Source of the DNA: CAYWNA01 sp964459305
Lineage (GTDB): Bacteria; Planctomycetota; Planctomycetia; Pirellulales; Pirellulaceae
DNA length: 64,000 bases
Direction: 5' to 3'
Assembly (NCBI GenBank): GCA_964459305.1
Contig: CAYWNA010000038.1
Location: forward strand, 5,183 to 69,182
Shown: positions 1-7,875 of the stretch, one piece after another
Layout of the letters: every line of letters begins with the position of its first letter
How positions within the stretch are numbered: position 1 is the first letter of the stretch
The notes under the pieces: model-generated
Databases searched by the model: none
The model's input: the letters and a program-made list of their open reading frames with translations, nothing else
What the model was told of the DNA's origin: nothing
Position numbers and translations under genes: made by a program

Positions 1-1104
1 CACACGATCCACTCGCTCGACGCCGCATCCGGCACAGAGCTTTGGCACCACATGGCGGGCGGGCGCGTCGATTCACCGCCCACCTACGCCAAAGGCAAGT
101 TGGTCTTCGGATCGGTTGATGGCTGGGTCACGTGTCTCCGAGCGTCCGATGGAGTTCCCGTCTGGCGATTTCGGGCGGCGCCGCGCGAGCGACTCGTTGG
201 AGCATACGGTCAATTGGAATCTGCGTGGCCCGTCCATGGCAGCGTCTTGGTCCTGGACGACGCCGTTTACTTCGCCGCCGGGCGCTCGTCCTATCTGGAC
301 GGAGGTATCCACCTCTATGGCCTCGACCTCGACTCGGGCCAAGAACGCTACCACGCCCGGCTGCAAGGCCCGAACGTCGACCTGAACAACGAGGCATGGT
401 TCGACGGCTACAACGATTCCGGCGGCCGAGGGGCGCTGGCCGACATTCTCCAGGTCAGTGGATCGTCGATCTGCATGCGCAACCGGGCCTTCGATCGCGA
501 GCTCAAAATCCATGCGGAAGCGGCGCCCCCGCACCTGCAGCCGATGGGCGGCTTTCTGGATGGCACCTACTTCAAACGCTACTTCTGGTTCTACGGCACG
601 CCCATGAACCGGCCCCTCTACGCCGCGATGGCGAGGCCCCAGATCACCAAGGAGCAAATGTCCATAGCGCTGGCACAACTCCTGGTGCGGGATAAGGATG
701 CCCTGTACGGCATGCGCATGTTCGATTCCATGAAGCTACTGAATGCCGACAACTACTTCGTGCCGGGCAAAGACGGATACCTCCTTTTCAAAGTCGCGCC
801 CGGGCACGGCGAGCCGATGTGGTCAACGCGCGTACCCGTTCGCGTCACGGCCATGGCGGTGACCCCGGATCGACTGGTCATTGCCGGGTCGCCGGATATC
901 GTCGATCCAGCCGATCCCCTGGCCGCCTTCGAGGCGCGCAAAGGCGGTCGCCTGCGCCTGGTCTCCACAGTTGACGGCAGCACACTGGAAGATCACCAAT
1001 TCGCCTCGCCGCCAGTGTTCAACGGGCTGGCCGTCGCGCGAAAACGTGTGTTCCTCTCGCTCGAGGTCGGAAAGGTCGTCTGTCTCTCGGCTGTGACAAG
1101 GTAA
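1..1104 (+). CDS. PQQ-like beta-propeller repeat protein, C-terminal part
   Basis: The reading frame is open from the first base of the window, so the 5' end of the gene is missing; the ATG at 52 is internal. The visible start holds a typical PQQ-propeller blade signature, with LDAASGTELW followed by SPPTYAKGKLVFGSVDGWV, and a second blade with LRASDGVPVWRF. Such blades build an eight-bladed outer-membrane or periplasmic propeller in planctomycete exported proteins. The middle (about residues 100-250) is less regular, and propeller-like motifs return near the end (LRLVSTVDGSTLEDHQ and a final strand GKVVCLSA). No catalytic residues can be assigned, so I call family only, not an enzyme. The next genes are on the opposite strand and converge on it. 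Confidence 0.85.
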   Translation, partial: HTIHSLDAASGTELWHHMAGGRVDSPPTYAKGKLVFGSVDGWVTCLRASDGVPVWRFRAAPRERLVGAYGQLESAWPVHGSVLVLDDAVYFAAGRSSYLDGGIHLYGLDLDSGQERYHARLQGPNVDLNNEAWFDGYNDSGGRGALADILQVSGSSICMRNRAFDRELKIHAEAAPPHLQPMGGFLDGTYFKRYFWFYGTPMNRPLYAAMARPQITKEQMSIALAQLLVRDKDALYGMRMFDSMKLLNADNYFVPGKDGYLLFKVAPGHGEPMWSTRVPVRVTAMAVTPDRLVIAGSPDIVDPADPLAAFEARKGGRLRLVSTVDGSTLEDHQFASPPVFNGLAVARKRVFLSLEVGKVVCLSAVTR

Positions 1105-1176
1105 CGAGGGTCGTTTCCTCACTTTGAGCGTGTCGGGGAATTGCGGATTGTATCGCGAATTGTGGAACATTCTGCC

Positions 1177-1518
1177 CTACGGCTTAACATTGAAGCCAAG
1201 TCGCAGCAGAACTCCCTTGACTCTTTCGCTTTGTTTGCCCTGAATCTCGATGACTTCGTCCTTGAGAGTTCCACCGGCGCCGCACGCATTCTTGAGTTTG
1301 GTTAGCAGTTCCGGCAAGTCGTTGCCTTCGATTGGCAATCCCTGAATCACCGTAACGACCTTTCCCTTCTTCCGCTTTTCGACCGAAACCCTCGCAGTCT
1401 GTTCCGCTGGCGGGATCCGCGGAGGCGGAGGTGGCGGACATTGACAGTCCGCTTCGAGTTGGCCGCAGTCGTCACAACGCGGTGGTCGGTCGAATTCAGT
1501 GCCCTCGAAGAGTCGCAT
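1177..1518 (-). CDS. SUI1/YciH family translation initiation factor-like protein
   Basis: A 113-residue protein. The N-terminus has a small cysteine cluster (CDDCGQLEADCQC) like the zinc ribbon of bacterial YciH proteins, then a proline run. The C-terminal 75 residues are a SUI1/eIF1 fold: basic VSVEKRKKGKVVTVIQGL, the GAGGTLKDE turn and the end RVKGVLLRLGF. In E. coli YciH proteins bind the small ribosomal subunit and influence initiation fidelity; this role is inferred from the family. I chose the ATG at 1518, not the longer frame from 1575, because GGGAG lies 7 bases upstream and this avoids overlap with the preceding gene, which ends at 1535. The 16-base spacing suggests co-transcription with the methyltransferase-like gene. 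Confidence 0.88.
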   Translation of the reverse strand: MRLFEGTEFDRPPRCDDCGQLEADCQCPPPPPPRIPPAEQTARVSVEKRKKGKVVTVIQGLPIEGNDLPELLTKLKNACGAGGTLKDEVIEIQGKQSERVKGVLLRLGFNVKP

Positions 1519-1534
1519 GTCAGCTCCCAACAAC

Positions 1535-2158
1535 TCAGGCAACCTTGCGTCGCATGCGTATGCAATCCGGGTCACTGTAAGTCAACAACAGTGCTCCGCG
1601 GGCTGCATACCTTTCGAACAGATCCGCCGTGAGTTCTTCATCGTTGGGCCAGGGAAAGGCGAAAACCACATCGAAATCTCGAACCTCCATCCCTAATTCG
1701 TCGTACGCGTGGTCTGCATGCGGATCGAGAGACAGCCCACCGTCGCACTCCGCAAAGGCTCGGTCGACCAGGTCGTCAGCTCCTTGGGAGATGAAACTGC
1801 CGTTGATGAACTCGACTGGAATACCGAAATCTTCCGCTAATTTCAGCGAGGCGTCGAACAGGTCTCGGTCGATCTCGATGCCAATAGCGTCAAACCCGAC
1901 CAACGCAGCCAGTGACGCCACCACGCCCAAACCACTGCCCCATTCGCAGAACGCGTTGCCGCAGGCCACGTCAGCCTCGGCGACGGCTCGCAGTGCATGA
2001 TACACGAAGACATAATCGCTCGGCACAAAACCGCGAAAGATGCTAGGGATATTACTGATGAAATCGCGGCCCAGGTGATCGGCTTCCCGCAGAAACTCTG
2101 CCACGTTTTGGGGCAAGTCAATCGGGTCAACGGCGAGATCGACATCAGTCAGAGGCAT
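1535..2158 (-). CDS. class I SAM-dependent methyltransferase-like protein
   Basis: About 207 residues from ATG at 2158; a longer frame would use TTG at 2197. The centre carries a glycine-rich motif I-like strand, FCEWGSGLGVVASLAALVG, followed by the acidic end of strand 2 (GIEID), which is how Rossmann methyltransferases bind S-adenosylmethionine. A later FDVVFAFPWPNDEE could be the motif IV region. The substrate cannot be told. The N-terminal 70 residues (LPQNVAEFLREADHLGRDF, FVPSDYVFVYHAL) match the helical lead-in seen in uncharacterised planctomycete methyltransferases. It lies directly upstream of the SUI1 gene on the same strand, so a link to translation or RNA modification is possible but speculative. 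No good ribosome-binding site decides the start. Confidence 0.7.
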   Translation of the reverse strand: MPLTDVDLAVDPIDLPQNVAEFLREADHLGRDFISNIPSIFRGFVPSDYVFVYHALRAVAEADVACGNAFCEWGSGLGVVASLAALVGFDAIGIEIDRDLFDASLKLAEDFGIPVEFINGSFISQGADDLVDRAFAECDGGLSLDPHADHAYDELGMEVRDFDVVFAFPWPNDEELTADLFERYAARGALLLTYSDPDCIRMRRKVA

Positions 2159-2247
2159 GTCGGCGAGTGGGGTCCGAGGAATTGGCGGATGGACCAATCA
2201 TAGGCAATGTGGACTGAAACACAATTGGCGATTGACCCCTGAATTCA

Positions 2248-2374
2248 TGCCGTCCACGGGCAAGTCTGACCTGTAGCCGAACCCGCCAGAGTCTGGTTTT
2301 TCCTGACGCGGGGCCGAAGTCTGGGCGACTTCGGCTACATGCTAAAAATAGTCAATCCAGGCCGCAGGCGGTAT
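2248..2374 (+). repeat. Interspersed palindromic element family A, copy 1
   Basis: A divergent copy of a roughly 126-base element seen five times in full or large part in this window. The core is a long inverted repeat: arm GTAGCCGAACCCGCCAGAG at 2274-2292 pairs with the arm ending CGACTTCGGCTAC near 2338. The right flank, GTCAATCCAGGCCGCAGGCGGTAT, matches the end of the other copies. The left terminal TATACC is lost here (CCGTCCACGGG instead). It lies upstream of the small basic protein gene, in the same orientation as the other copies. Confidence 0.85.
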
Positions 2375-2664
2375 GACGCAGACCGAATAAAGGTGCTCAG
2401 TAGACCCGATATGTCCTACACACAGCCCCTATATTCCTTCGGGGGCTAGGCCCGAATGTGGAAAAACGGCTAGGATACGCATCGTCCATTTCGCACGGAC
2501 AAGAAGAGCTGGTTGGATGAGGTTGGAATCGCTATCATTGGGGCACGGATGAGAGACCGGCGAGCGTGACGTCCAACGATCTCATCTGCCAACCCGTCCA
2601 ATCGAACCAGGGATCTTGGCTCTACAGTCCAACGTCGTCATTTTCAAGTACGGAGAAAACAGAC

Positions 2665-2772
2665 ATGGGTGACAAGGGAAGCAAAGACAAGGGCAAAAGG
2701 GAACAGCAGAAGAAAGCCCAGCGCACTCCAAAGGAAAAGCGGAGGCTGAAGAGAGAGAAGAAAACCAAGTAG
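2665..2772 (+). CDS. Small highly basic protein, 35 residues
   Basis: Starts at ATG 2665 with GGAG nine bases upstream and encodes MGDKGSKDKGKREQQKKAQR followed by TPKEKRRLKREKKTK. More than a third of the residues are Lys or Arg, with no hydrophobic core, so it is probably disordered and binds nucleic acid or ribosomes; this is inference from composition. Very similar short KGSKDKGKRE-type proteins are, to my knowledge, widespread hypothetical genes in bacteria including planctomycetes. A longer in-frame reading from 2566 exists, but its extra N-terminus looks non-coding. It precedes the sapC-like gene by 72 bases on the same strand. Confidence 0.7.
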   Translation: MGDKGSKDKGKREQQKKAQRTPKEKRRLKREKKTK

Positions 2773-2844
2773 CAGGTAATTTGGTGAATGACGCGCGTCA
2801 TTCGTAATGCTCCGAACTCTGGATCTGAGAGGAAAGTCTGAACC

Positions 2845-3624
2845 ATGGCACAGATGTTGTTCTACGAGAACGTCGTTCCCGTCAGCAAAGAACGGCACAA
2901 GGACCTAAGCATCGAACGCGTTGACTTCGATTTCGCGAGCAACGTCAACTCGGTTCCACTGACCGCGATTGAAATTCCGTTAGCGGCTCGCGAGTACACC
3001 ATCGTGTTCGCAGGTAGCGAGGAAGCCGTCGTTCCCGTTGTCGTCTTGGGCGTCGAAGGAACTGAGAATCAATACCTCGATGAGAACAAAGCCTGGAAAG
3101 CTGACTACATTCCAGCGTTTGTGCGGCGTTATCCGTTCGTCTTCTCGCAGGCGGAAGACGGTTCGCAGTTCATGCTGTGCATCGACGAAACCTGGGCAGG
3201 CTGCAATCGCGAAGGACGGGGGCAGCGTCTGTTCACCGACGAAGGCGAGCAGACGCCCTATCTGCAGAACATGTTGAAGTTCCTTGGTGACTATCAGACG
3301 CAGTTCGTGCGAACGCAGGCTTACTGCAAGAAACTCAAGGAACTTGAATTGCTGGAACCGATGCAAGCCCAGCTCACGCTGCCCGGCGGCGAGAAGCGGG
3401 CGCTCGCCGGCTTCCTCGGTGTGACCCGTGCCAGGATCAACGCACTTGAAGCAGAGAAGTTGGCAGAACTCGTCAAAACCAACGAACTTGAGTTGTGCTA
3501 CCTGCAAATGGCTTCGCTGAACAACCTGGGTTCGGTCGTGAATCGCTCGATGCCGAAGAAAGCATCGGAAGTTGAAGAATCGGAGCCGGTTGAAGAAGAA
3601 AAGAAGACAAGAAAAAAGAAGTAG
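2845..3624 (+). CDS. SapC family protein
   Basis: 259 residues. The conserved SapC core is clear: VPLTAIEIPLAAREYTIVF near residue 40, followed by the VLGVEG strand, WKADYIPAFVRRYPFVF and the FTDEGEQTPYL motif near residue 135. The family is named after a Campylobacter S-layer-associated protein, but its biochemical role is unknown. The last 25 residues are a charged tail (VEESEPVEEEKKTRKKK) unusual for the family and possibly disordered. No signal peptide is present, so it is probably cytoplasmic. A strong 11-bp hairpin follows at 3673. The gene and the small basic gene before it are bracketed by two same-orientation copies of repeat family A. Confidence 0.88.
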   Translation: MAQMLFYENVVPVSKERHKDLSIERVDFDFASNVNSVPLTAIEIPLAAREYTIVFAGSEEAVVPVVVLGVEGTENQYLDENKAWKADYIPAFVRRYPFVFSQAEDGSQFMLCIDETWAGCNREGRGQRLFTDEGEQTPYLQNMLKFLGDYQTQFVRTQAYCKKLKELELLEPMQAQLTLPGGEKRALAGFLGVTRARINALEAEKLAELVKTNELELCYLQMASLNNLGSVVNRSMPKKASEVEESEPVEEEKKTRKKK

Positions 3625-3672
3625 AACGGTTCCATTCTCGTCTGCAACGGAACCGGTTCCGCTCGATTTCGC

Positions 3673-3705
3673 CAGGGCTTCTGTTCCCAACGAGCAGAAG
3701 CCCTG
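3673..3705 (+). terminator. Hairpin after the sapC-like gene
   Basis: A perfect 11-bp stem, CAGGGCTTCTG at 3673-3683 with CAGAAGCCCTG at 3695-3705 and an 11-base loop, 48 bases after the stop codon. Only a weak T-rich stretch follows (CCTTCGTTTATC), so it could be a terminator or a 3' end stabiliser. Confidence 0.55.
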
Positions 3706-3820
3706 CCTTCGTTTATCGGGAATCAACCCATTCTTGGCTCAAAGCGTTGCAGTTGTACACTCTCGCTGTATTCATGGTGCGAGACCGGCATCGGCGAAGG
3801 CCGTTTCTGGTTCAAGCGGT

Positions 3821-3948
3821 TATACCATCCGCGGGCAAGTCTGATCCGTAGCCGAACTCGCCAGAGTTTGGTTTTCCCCTACGTGGCCCAAAGTCTGGCG
3901 ACTTCGGCTACATGCGGAAAAGTGTCAATCCTGGCCGCGGCCGGTATA
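3821..3948 (+). repeat. Interspersed palindromic element family A, copy 2 (best-preserved)
   Basis: Full-length element bounded by inverted termini: TATACCATCCGCGG at the left and, read on the other strand, TATACCGGCCGCGG at the right. Inside, arm GTAGCCGAACTCGCC at 3848 pairs with GGCGACTTCGGCTAC ending near 3911, forming a 24-bp stem with two mismatches. Each arm also contains its own four-base-stem hairpin (ACTC-GCCA-GAGT and AGTC-TGGC-GACT). It has no coding capacity, so it is a MITE- or REP-like non-autonomous element. Confidence 0.9.
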
Positions 3949-3985
3949 GAGGGGCACTCATGCGCCAAGCCTCACGAGCGTTCGC

Positions 3986-4504
3986 TTACCAAAGGCCCGG
4001 TGTGACGATTGCGGTCGTTCCATCCGGCCCGCGCTGGACGCTGTAGTCGCCCATGAGGTTTGAAAAGAAAAGCGTACCGGCAGATGGGTTGCCTGGGATG
4101 AAAATCGCGCCGCTGCCTTTATTCTGATCGATCAATACCCCTTCCCCAAAGAAGACGCCCGATAAATAGGAAATCCCTCCCGGAAGCTGAACCACCGTTG
4201 CTCGCTGGTAGATGTCCATGGCGCGGCCAAGCACCGAAGCCCGATCGCCGCACACGATGTTCGTGGTCAGTCCCTGAGCCAGAGCAAATCCTTCCGAGTT
4301 TGGGGAGGCACCGCCGTTGGAACGACGAATCTGCTGGAAGGCGTTATGGGCGCGTTCAAGTTCGTGCAAGTCGTTCCTCCGCCGCGAGCGAATGAAGATC
4401 CTTCGGCGCTGATCATCGAAGGTACTTTGGGCGGCCTCAAAGGCAGCGTTGGCGTGAACGCTGCTGGTGGCATGAGCTTTAACCTCCAAGGCAAGGCTCT
4501 CCAA
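3986..4504 (-). CDS. Doubtful open reading frame, overlapping an opposite-strand ORF
   Basis: A 172-codon frame. The part nearest its 3' end (3986-4310) reads like a real secreted or surface protein (VVQLPGGISYLSG, GAIFIPGNPSAGTLFF), whereas the first 60 residues, rich in Arg and Ala, are antisense to the more protein-like ORF at 4346-4567. I suspect that only the distal part is, or once was, coding on this strand and that its true start is lost. The family is not recognised. Either this or the plus-strand ORF is real over 4346-4504, not both. Confidence 0.3.
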   Translation of the reverse strand: MESLALEVKAHATSSVHANAAFEAAQSTFDDQRRRIFIRSRRRNDLHELERAHNAFQQIRRSNGGASPNSEGFALAQGLTTNIVCGDRASVLGRAMDIYQRATVVQLPGGISYLSGVFFGEGVLIDQNKGSGAIFIPGNPSAGTLFFSNLMGDYSVQRGPDGTTAIVTPGLW

Positions 4505-4567
4505 GAGTCGCTCGATTTCGCCGGCATTTTCTCCCAGAACTTCAAGCAGTCCTACAAGACCTGGTAG
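4346..4567 (+). CDS. Hypothetical protein, 73 residues, possibly a gene fragment
   Basis: Starts at ATG 4346 four bases after GGAAGG. The product has the balanced composition of a folded protein (IIEGTLGGLKGSVGVNAAGG, then FNLQGKALQESLDFAGIF, ending QSYKTW). The frame stays open upstream to about 4160 and reads sensibly there (GTAVGTTNLLEG), so the present start could be internal to a truncated gene. No known domain is recognised. A 13-bp hairpin at 4602-4631 follows the stop codon by 34 bases, as expected for a real transcript end, and the neighbouring barrel gene converges on it. Confidence 0.42.
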   Translation: MGAFKFVQVVPPPRANEDPSALIIEGTLGGLKGSVGVNAAGGMSFNLQGKALQESLDFAGIFSQNFKQSYKTW

Positions 4568-4601
4568 GTCTGCCTGACAGAGAGACTGGTGTTGTTACAG
4601 C

Positions 4602-4631
4602 CGGGCCCAACGTCTGCGGACGTTGGGCCCG
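4602..4631. terminator. Strong hairpin between convergent genes
   Basis: Perfect 13-bp stem, CGGGCCCAACGTC with GACGTTGGGCCCG, with the four-base loop TGCG. It lies between the plus-strand ORF ending at 4567 and the minus-strand barrel gene ending at 4729 and could stop transcription from both sides. A second small hairpin, GCGGCGA-TAAG-TCGCCGC, follows near 4692-4709. Confidence 0.6.
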
Positions 4632-4728
4632 TGCTTCTTGCGCTCCTGCTGGCCTCCGCCGTTGGGGTGACTGACCTTTAGATGGCGACGAAAAGCGGCG
4701 ATAAGTCGCCGCACTCCGATGGAGTAGG

Positions 4729-6174
4729 CTAGCGCACGAACATGATGCCGAGAAACCCGCCATCCAACAGCAGGCTGTTGTAGTGGATATTGGCTTGGCC
4801 CGTGCTGAGATCGGACGCATTGATTTGATCCGGCGCCAAGGCGACACCGCCGAGTCCCATTAGTCGGTAACCACCGTGGACCAGAAGGCGCTCGGTCAAC
4901 TGATAGGTGAGCACGAAATCGGCCTCGCCGACGAAAGCCACCTTCGTGTCGTTGACTTCAACCGCCGGGGCGAGGACGGAAGAATAGGTGCGTTGCTGCG
5001 CGTGGTTGCCGTAGACACCGAACTTCAGCTTAACGGAGAAGTTGAGGGGACCACCGCGATCGTACAACAGGGCGTCGCCCCCAAACTGTACGCCATAGAG
5101 GTTATTTTCCGCATCGATGTCCAGGGCATCTTTGAACGGTGCGTTCAGCTCGGAAACCAGCAGATCGTCGTTGAACGCAATGTAGCGAAAGCCCCCGAAA
5201 CACGACCACCGACAGCCATCGCTGATGCGCAGGTGGATTTCGCCGCTGTGCAAGCTGGAATCATATTCCACCAGGTATGCGGCAGGATTGACGGCTAGGT
5301 CGAAGCCGGGGCCGTTCAGTTGCAGATTACCCACCGCCGCTGCTTGCCCATCCCATGACGGAATACCCAGGTAGGCAATTTCCCAACCGAATCCACTGGC
5401 ATCATGGTGCGTAACGCCAACCTGGAGCCCCAATTTGTAAGTGAAGTCGAGGTCCGAGGAACTGATTACGCTGCCGCCCGTGGCCTGATCCGTGATGAGT
5501 GACAAACCATCCGCGTTCCTTCGCCGCAGACCCACCAGGTCCACATCCCAAATCCAACCAGAACAACGCCAAGTGAACCAATCGTCCTTAAGGTCGATTT
5601 TCGACGGTTCGGCGGGGGCGTTTCCGGTGGTTTTCGAAGGTGTCGATGGCTTGTCGGATGGTGAGGCTCGGTCGACGGTCGCAGACGACTGCTTTGCCGG
5701 TCGGGGCATGTCGAACATCGAGGCACCGAACGTGGTTGCGGGCTGCGAAACGCTTTGACCGTTGGGCCGCTCGCCAGGCCAAACCAACTGGCTCCGGCTT
5801 TTCGGCGCAAATGTCTTGGTTGTACGAGGCTGGAAGTGAGTCGACCCTCCCGCGCGACGGTAGTTCGTTTGATCGTAGATGGGTACGGCGGTCGGCCCCG
5901 TTTTCGGATATGGCGTCCCCCATGGCACGGCCGCGCCGGATCGCTCCGGTGCCACAGCACGCCCTTGAGGCGCGACAACCTTGGTCGTTGGGTAGCTCGT
6001 TGTCTTGCGTACGGCTGTTGGCGCGTAGCCCCATGGCTGCCAATCCGCTTGCTGGCGTTCCCCCATCCGTGTGTCCGCGCGGGGTCTCTGATTCGGCATG
6101 TCCCACGGCTGGGCGCCGGCCGTATCCAGCAGGCCCAGCACAAGTGCGATCATCATGGTTGAGCGAGCCATCAT
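4729..6174 (-). CDS. BBP7 family outer-membrane beta-barrel protein
   Basis: About 481 residues. A hydrophobic signal peptide (TMMIALVLGLLDTAGA) ends before QPWDMP. Residues 25-195 are low-complexity Pro/Thr/Ser-rich sequence without structure. The remaining 285 residues show the alternating pattern of a beta-barrel and the hallmarks of the planctomycete BBP7 group: a WIWDVDLVGLRRRNADG opening strand, GLQVGVTHHDASGFGWEIAY, GGFRYIAFNDDL, the YGVQFGGDALLYDRG strand and the closing VHGGYRLMGLGGVALAPDQI. Its role is unknown; an outer-membrane location is inferred. A paralogue with the same closing strands lies at 18114-19556. Start chosen at ATG 6174; a GTG at 6183 is equally close to an AAGAGG site. 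Confidence 0.82.
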   Translation of the reverse strand: MMARSTMMIALVLGLLDTAGAQPWDMPNQRPRADTRMGERQQADWQPWGYAPTAVRKTTSYPTTKVVAPQGRAVAPERSGAAVPWGTPYPKTGPTAVPIYDQTNYRRAGGSTHFQPRTTKTFAPKSRSQLVWPGERPNGQSVSQPATTFGASMFDMPRPAKQSSATVDRASPSDKPSTPSKTTGNAPAEPSKIDLKDDWFTWRCSGWIWDVDLVGLRRRNADGLSLITDQATGGSVISSSDLDFTYKLGLQVGVTHHDASGFGWEIAYLGIPSWDGQAAAVGNLQLNGPGFDLAVNPAAYLVEYDSSLHSGEIHLRISDGCRWSCFGGFRYIAFNDDLLVSELNAPFKDALDIDAENNLYGVQFGGDALLYDRGGPLNFSVKLKFGVYGNHAQQRTYSSVLAPAVEVNDTKVAFVGEADFVLTYQLTERLLVHGGYRLMGLGGVALAPDQINASDLSTGQANIHYNSLLLDGGFLGIMFVR

Positions 6175-6546
6175 CACAACCACGGCCTCTTGCCCTTACT
6201 TTTCACCGTTTGCCGTCCGCATTTCACGTTCGTAGTACTGGCTTCAGCCGGCCTGGACCACCCAAAGGGGACGAACCGGACGTTTGAATCCTGACAGACC
6301 ATCAGCACCTGCCGGCGATCCGTCTGAGATTGTTGATCGGCAATTGCTAGTTTTGAAAGCCACGCCATTTCGCGCGCATGGCACACTACGTTTCAGTACT
6401 GCCGATGGCGTGTCAGTCTGGGAAGCCTGCGAAGGGCAATCCAATTAGACAGTTCGTGCCTGTGGTTCGGATGGTTTTTCATTTCCGAGAAGTAGTGGTC
6501 CGATGATCTCTAGGGCCGGGGTGAATCCGCGCCCGCAGACCAGGAA
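6175..6546. other. Divergent intergenic region without a gene
   Basis: 372 bases between two divergent exported-protein genes. I see no plausible ORF, no repeat family member and no convincing promoter hexamer pair, though both flanking genes need a promoter here. Confidence 0.5.
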
Positions 6547-7872
6547 ATGAGGTCCATGAAATCAGCAGGAAAAACCTGTTGTCCATTATTCTATGGGCTT
6601 CTGCTGCCGCTTTGGTGCATGGGGCTAACCTGCGCGCTGGCCGACGAGGTTCGCGACTTCGACCGTCACATGACTCGTTTCCCGCCGGTTAACAATGGAA
6701 GTCGTTCCGGCCAGCGTCTAACTTCGCCTGGTCTATCCGGCGAGACGCACCACCGCTATCCTCGCACTGAATCTCCAGACGCGCCCCAGAGGGGTGGGGT
6801 CCCTCGCACCGGATCTCCGGATGGGCCCTAGAGCGGTGCCTATCCGAGCACCCAACTTCCTGCCCCGTCTCTGAACACGCCGACGGTCACGAACAACATA
6901 AACCGGTACCCCGCACCTGCATGGCCGGTCTCGATACCGAATTCTCTCAACTCCTCTCCGCCGCCAACCGCTCCGGCCGATGGCGGATCGTCGGACACCG
7001 ATGCCGGGTCGGCAGACAAACGTGAACCCATTGGCCCGAAGCCTCCGGAGGATGCCAACGAGCTGCTTGCACGAGACACCAACCTGTTGCTGAAGCCCGG
7101 CAAAGTGCAGACCGAGATCGGTATTCTGTATAGCCGCCAGCAATCACCGAGAATCGCTGTGCTGTCGGATGGGACGCCCATTTTGGAACGTCTTCGCAGT
7201 CGTGCATTCATCGCGCCCTTCAGTCTTCGTTACGGCTTGTCGAAGAAGATGGAGCTGTTTACTGCCATACCGTTTGGGTTGTCGTTTTTCGAGCGCGACA
7301 ACGTTGTCCAGGAATCACATGAGGAAGCCGGCGTGCTTGGGGATATCACCGCCGGTTTCGTGTACCAGCTTCCAGAGACTCGGTTCCACCTGCCGGACAC
7401 AGCTTTCACCTTCAACCTGACGACTCCCACTAGCTCCAATTCGGCTTCGACGATCAGCGGGGATCAAGCGACGTTGGGAAACGGCGTGTGGAAATTGGGC
7501 GTGGGGTTCAATGTCGTCGAGTCGGTTGACCCCATCGTCTTCTTCGGCGGGTTCGGCTACCAATACCAGTTTGCGGAAACCACAAACGGACTTCACATCC
7601 AGCGCGGCGATGCATTCAACTGCTATTTCGGAGCGGGCTTCGCCGTCAGTGACGACATCTCCCTCTCCACGCAAATCACCGGCCTCCTGCAGGACAAGAC
7701 GTCCGTCAGCGGCATCGTGATCCCCAATTCGGACATCGAGCCGCTGTCTGTCCGCCTTGGATTCATACGCCGACTGTCGCTCAAGTCGCGCATTCAGCCG
7801 TCGGTCGAATTCGGACTTACCCAAGACGCGGCGGACGCTACCGTGAGCCTGCGATTCATTCACGACGAATGA
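6547..7872 (+). pseudogene. Outer-membrane beta-barrel (phenol MetA/FapF-like) gene interrupted by one in-frame TAG
   Basis: One reading frame runs from ATG 6547 (or ATG 6556) to TGA 7872, interrupted only by TAG at 6829-6831. Before the stop are a signal peptide (LLLPLWCMGLTCALA) and a Pro/Ser/Thr-rich linker. After it the frame continues with 85 more codons of the same linker (SGAYPSTQLPAPSLNTPTV) and then a barrel of about 260 residues, beginning LLKPGKVQTEIGILY and FIAPFSLRYGLSKKMELF and ending VEFGLTQDAADATVSLRF, as in the MetA-pathway/transporter barrel family. Without read-through the barrel could start only at an internal TTG near 7087 with no signal peptide. The stop is therefore a recent nonsense mutation, a sequencing error or a recoded codon. 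The C39 lipoprotein gene starts three bases after the frame ends. Confidence 0.75.
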
Positions 7873-7875
7873 GAC

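Noticed and set aside
5640..6287. 215-codon plus-strand frame
   Set aside because: Antisense to the low-complexity linker of the BBP7 gene.
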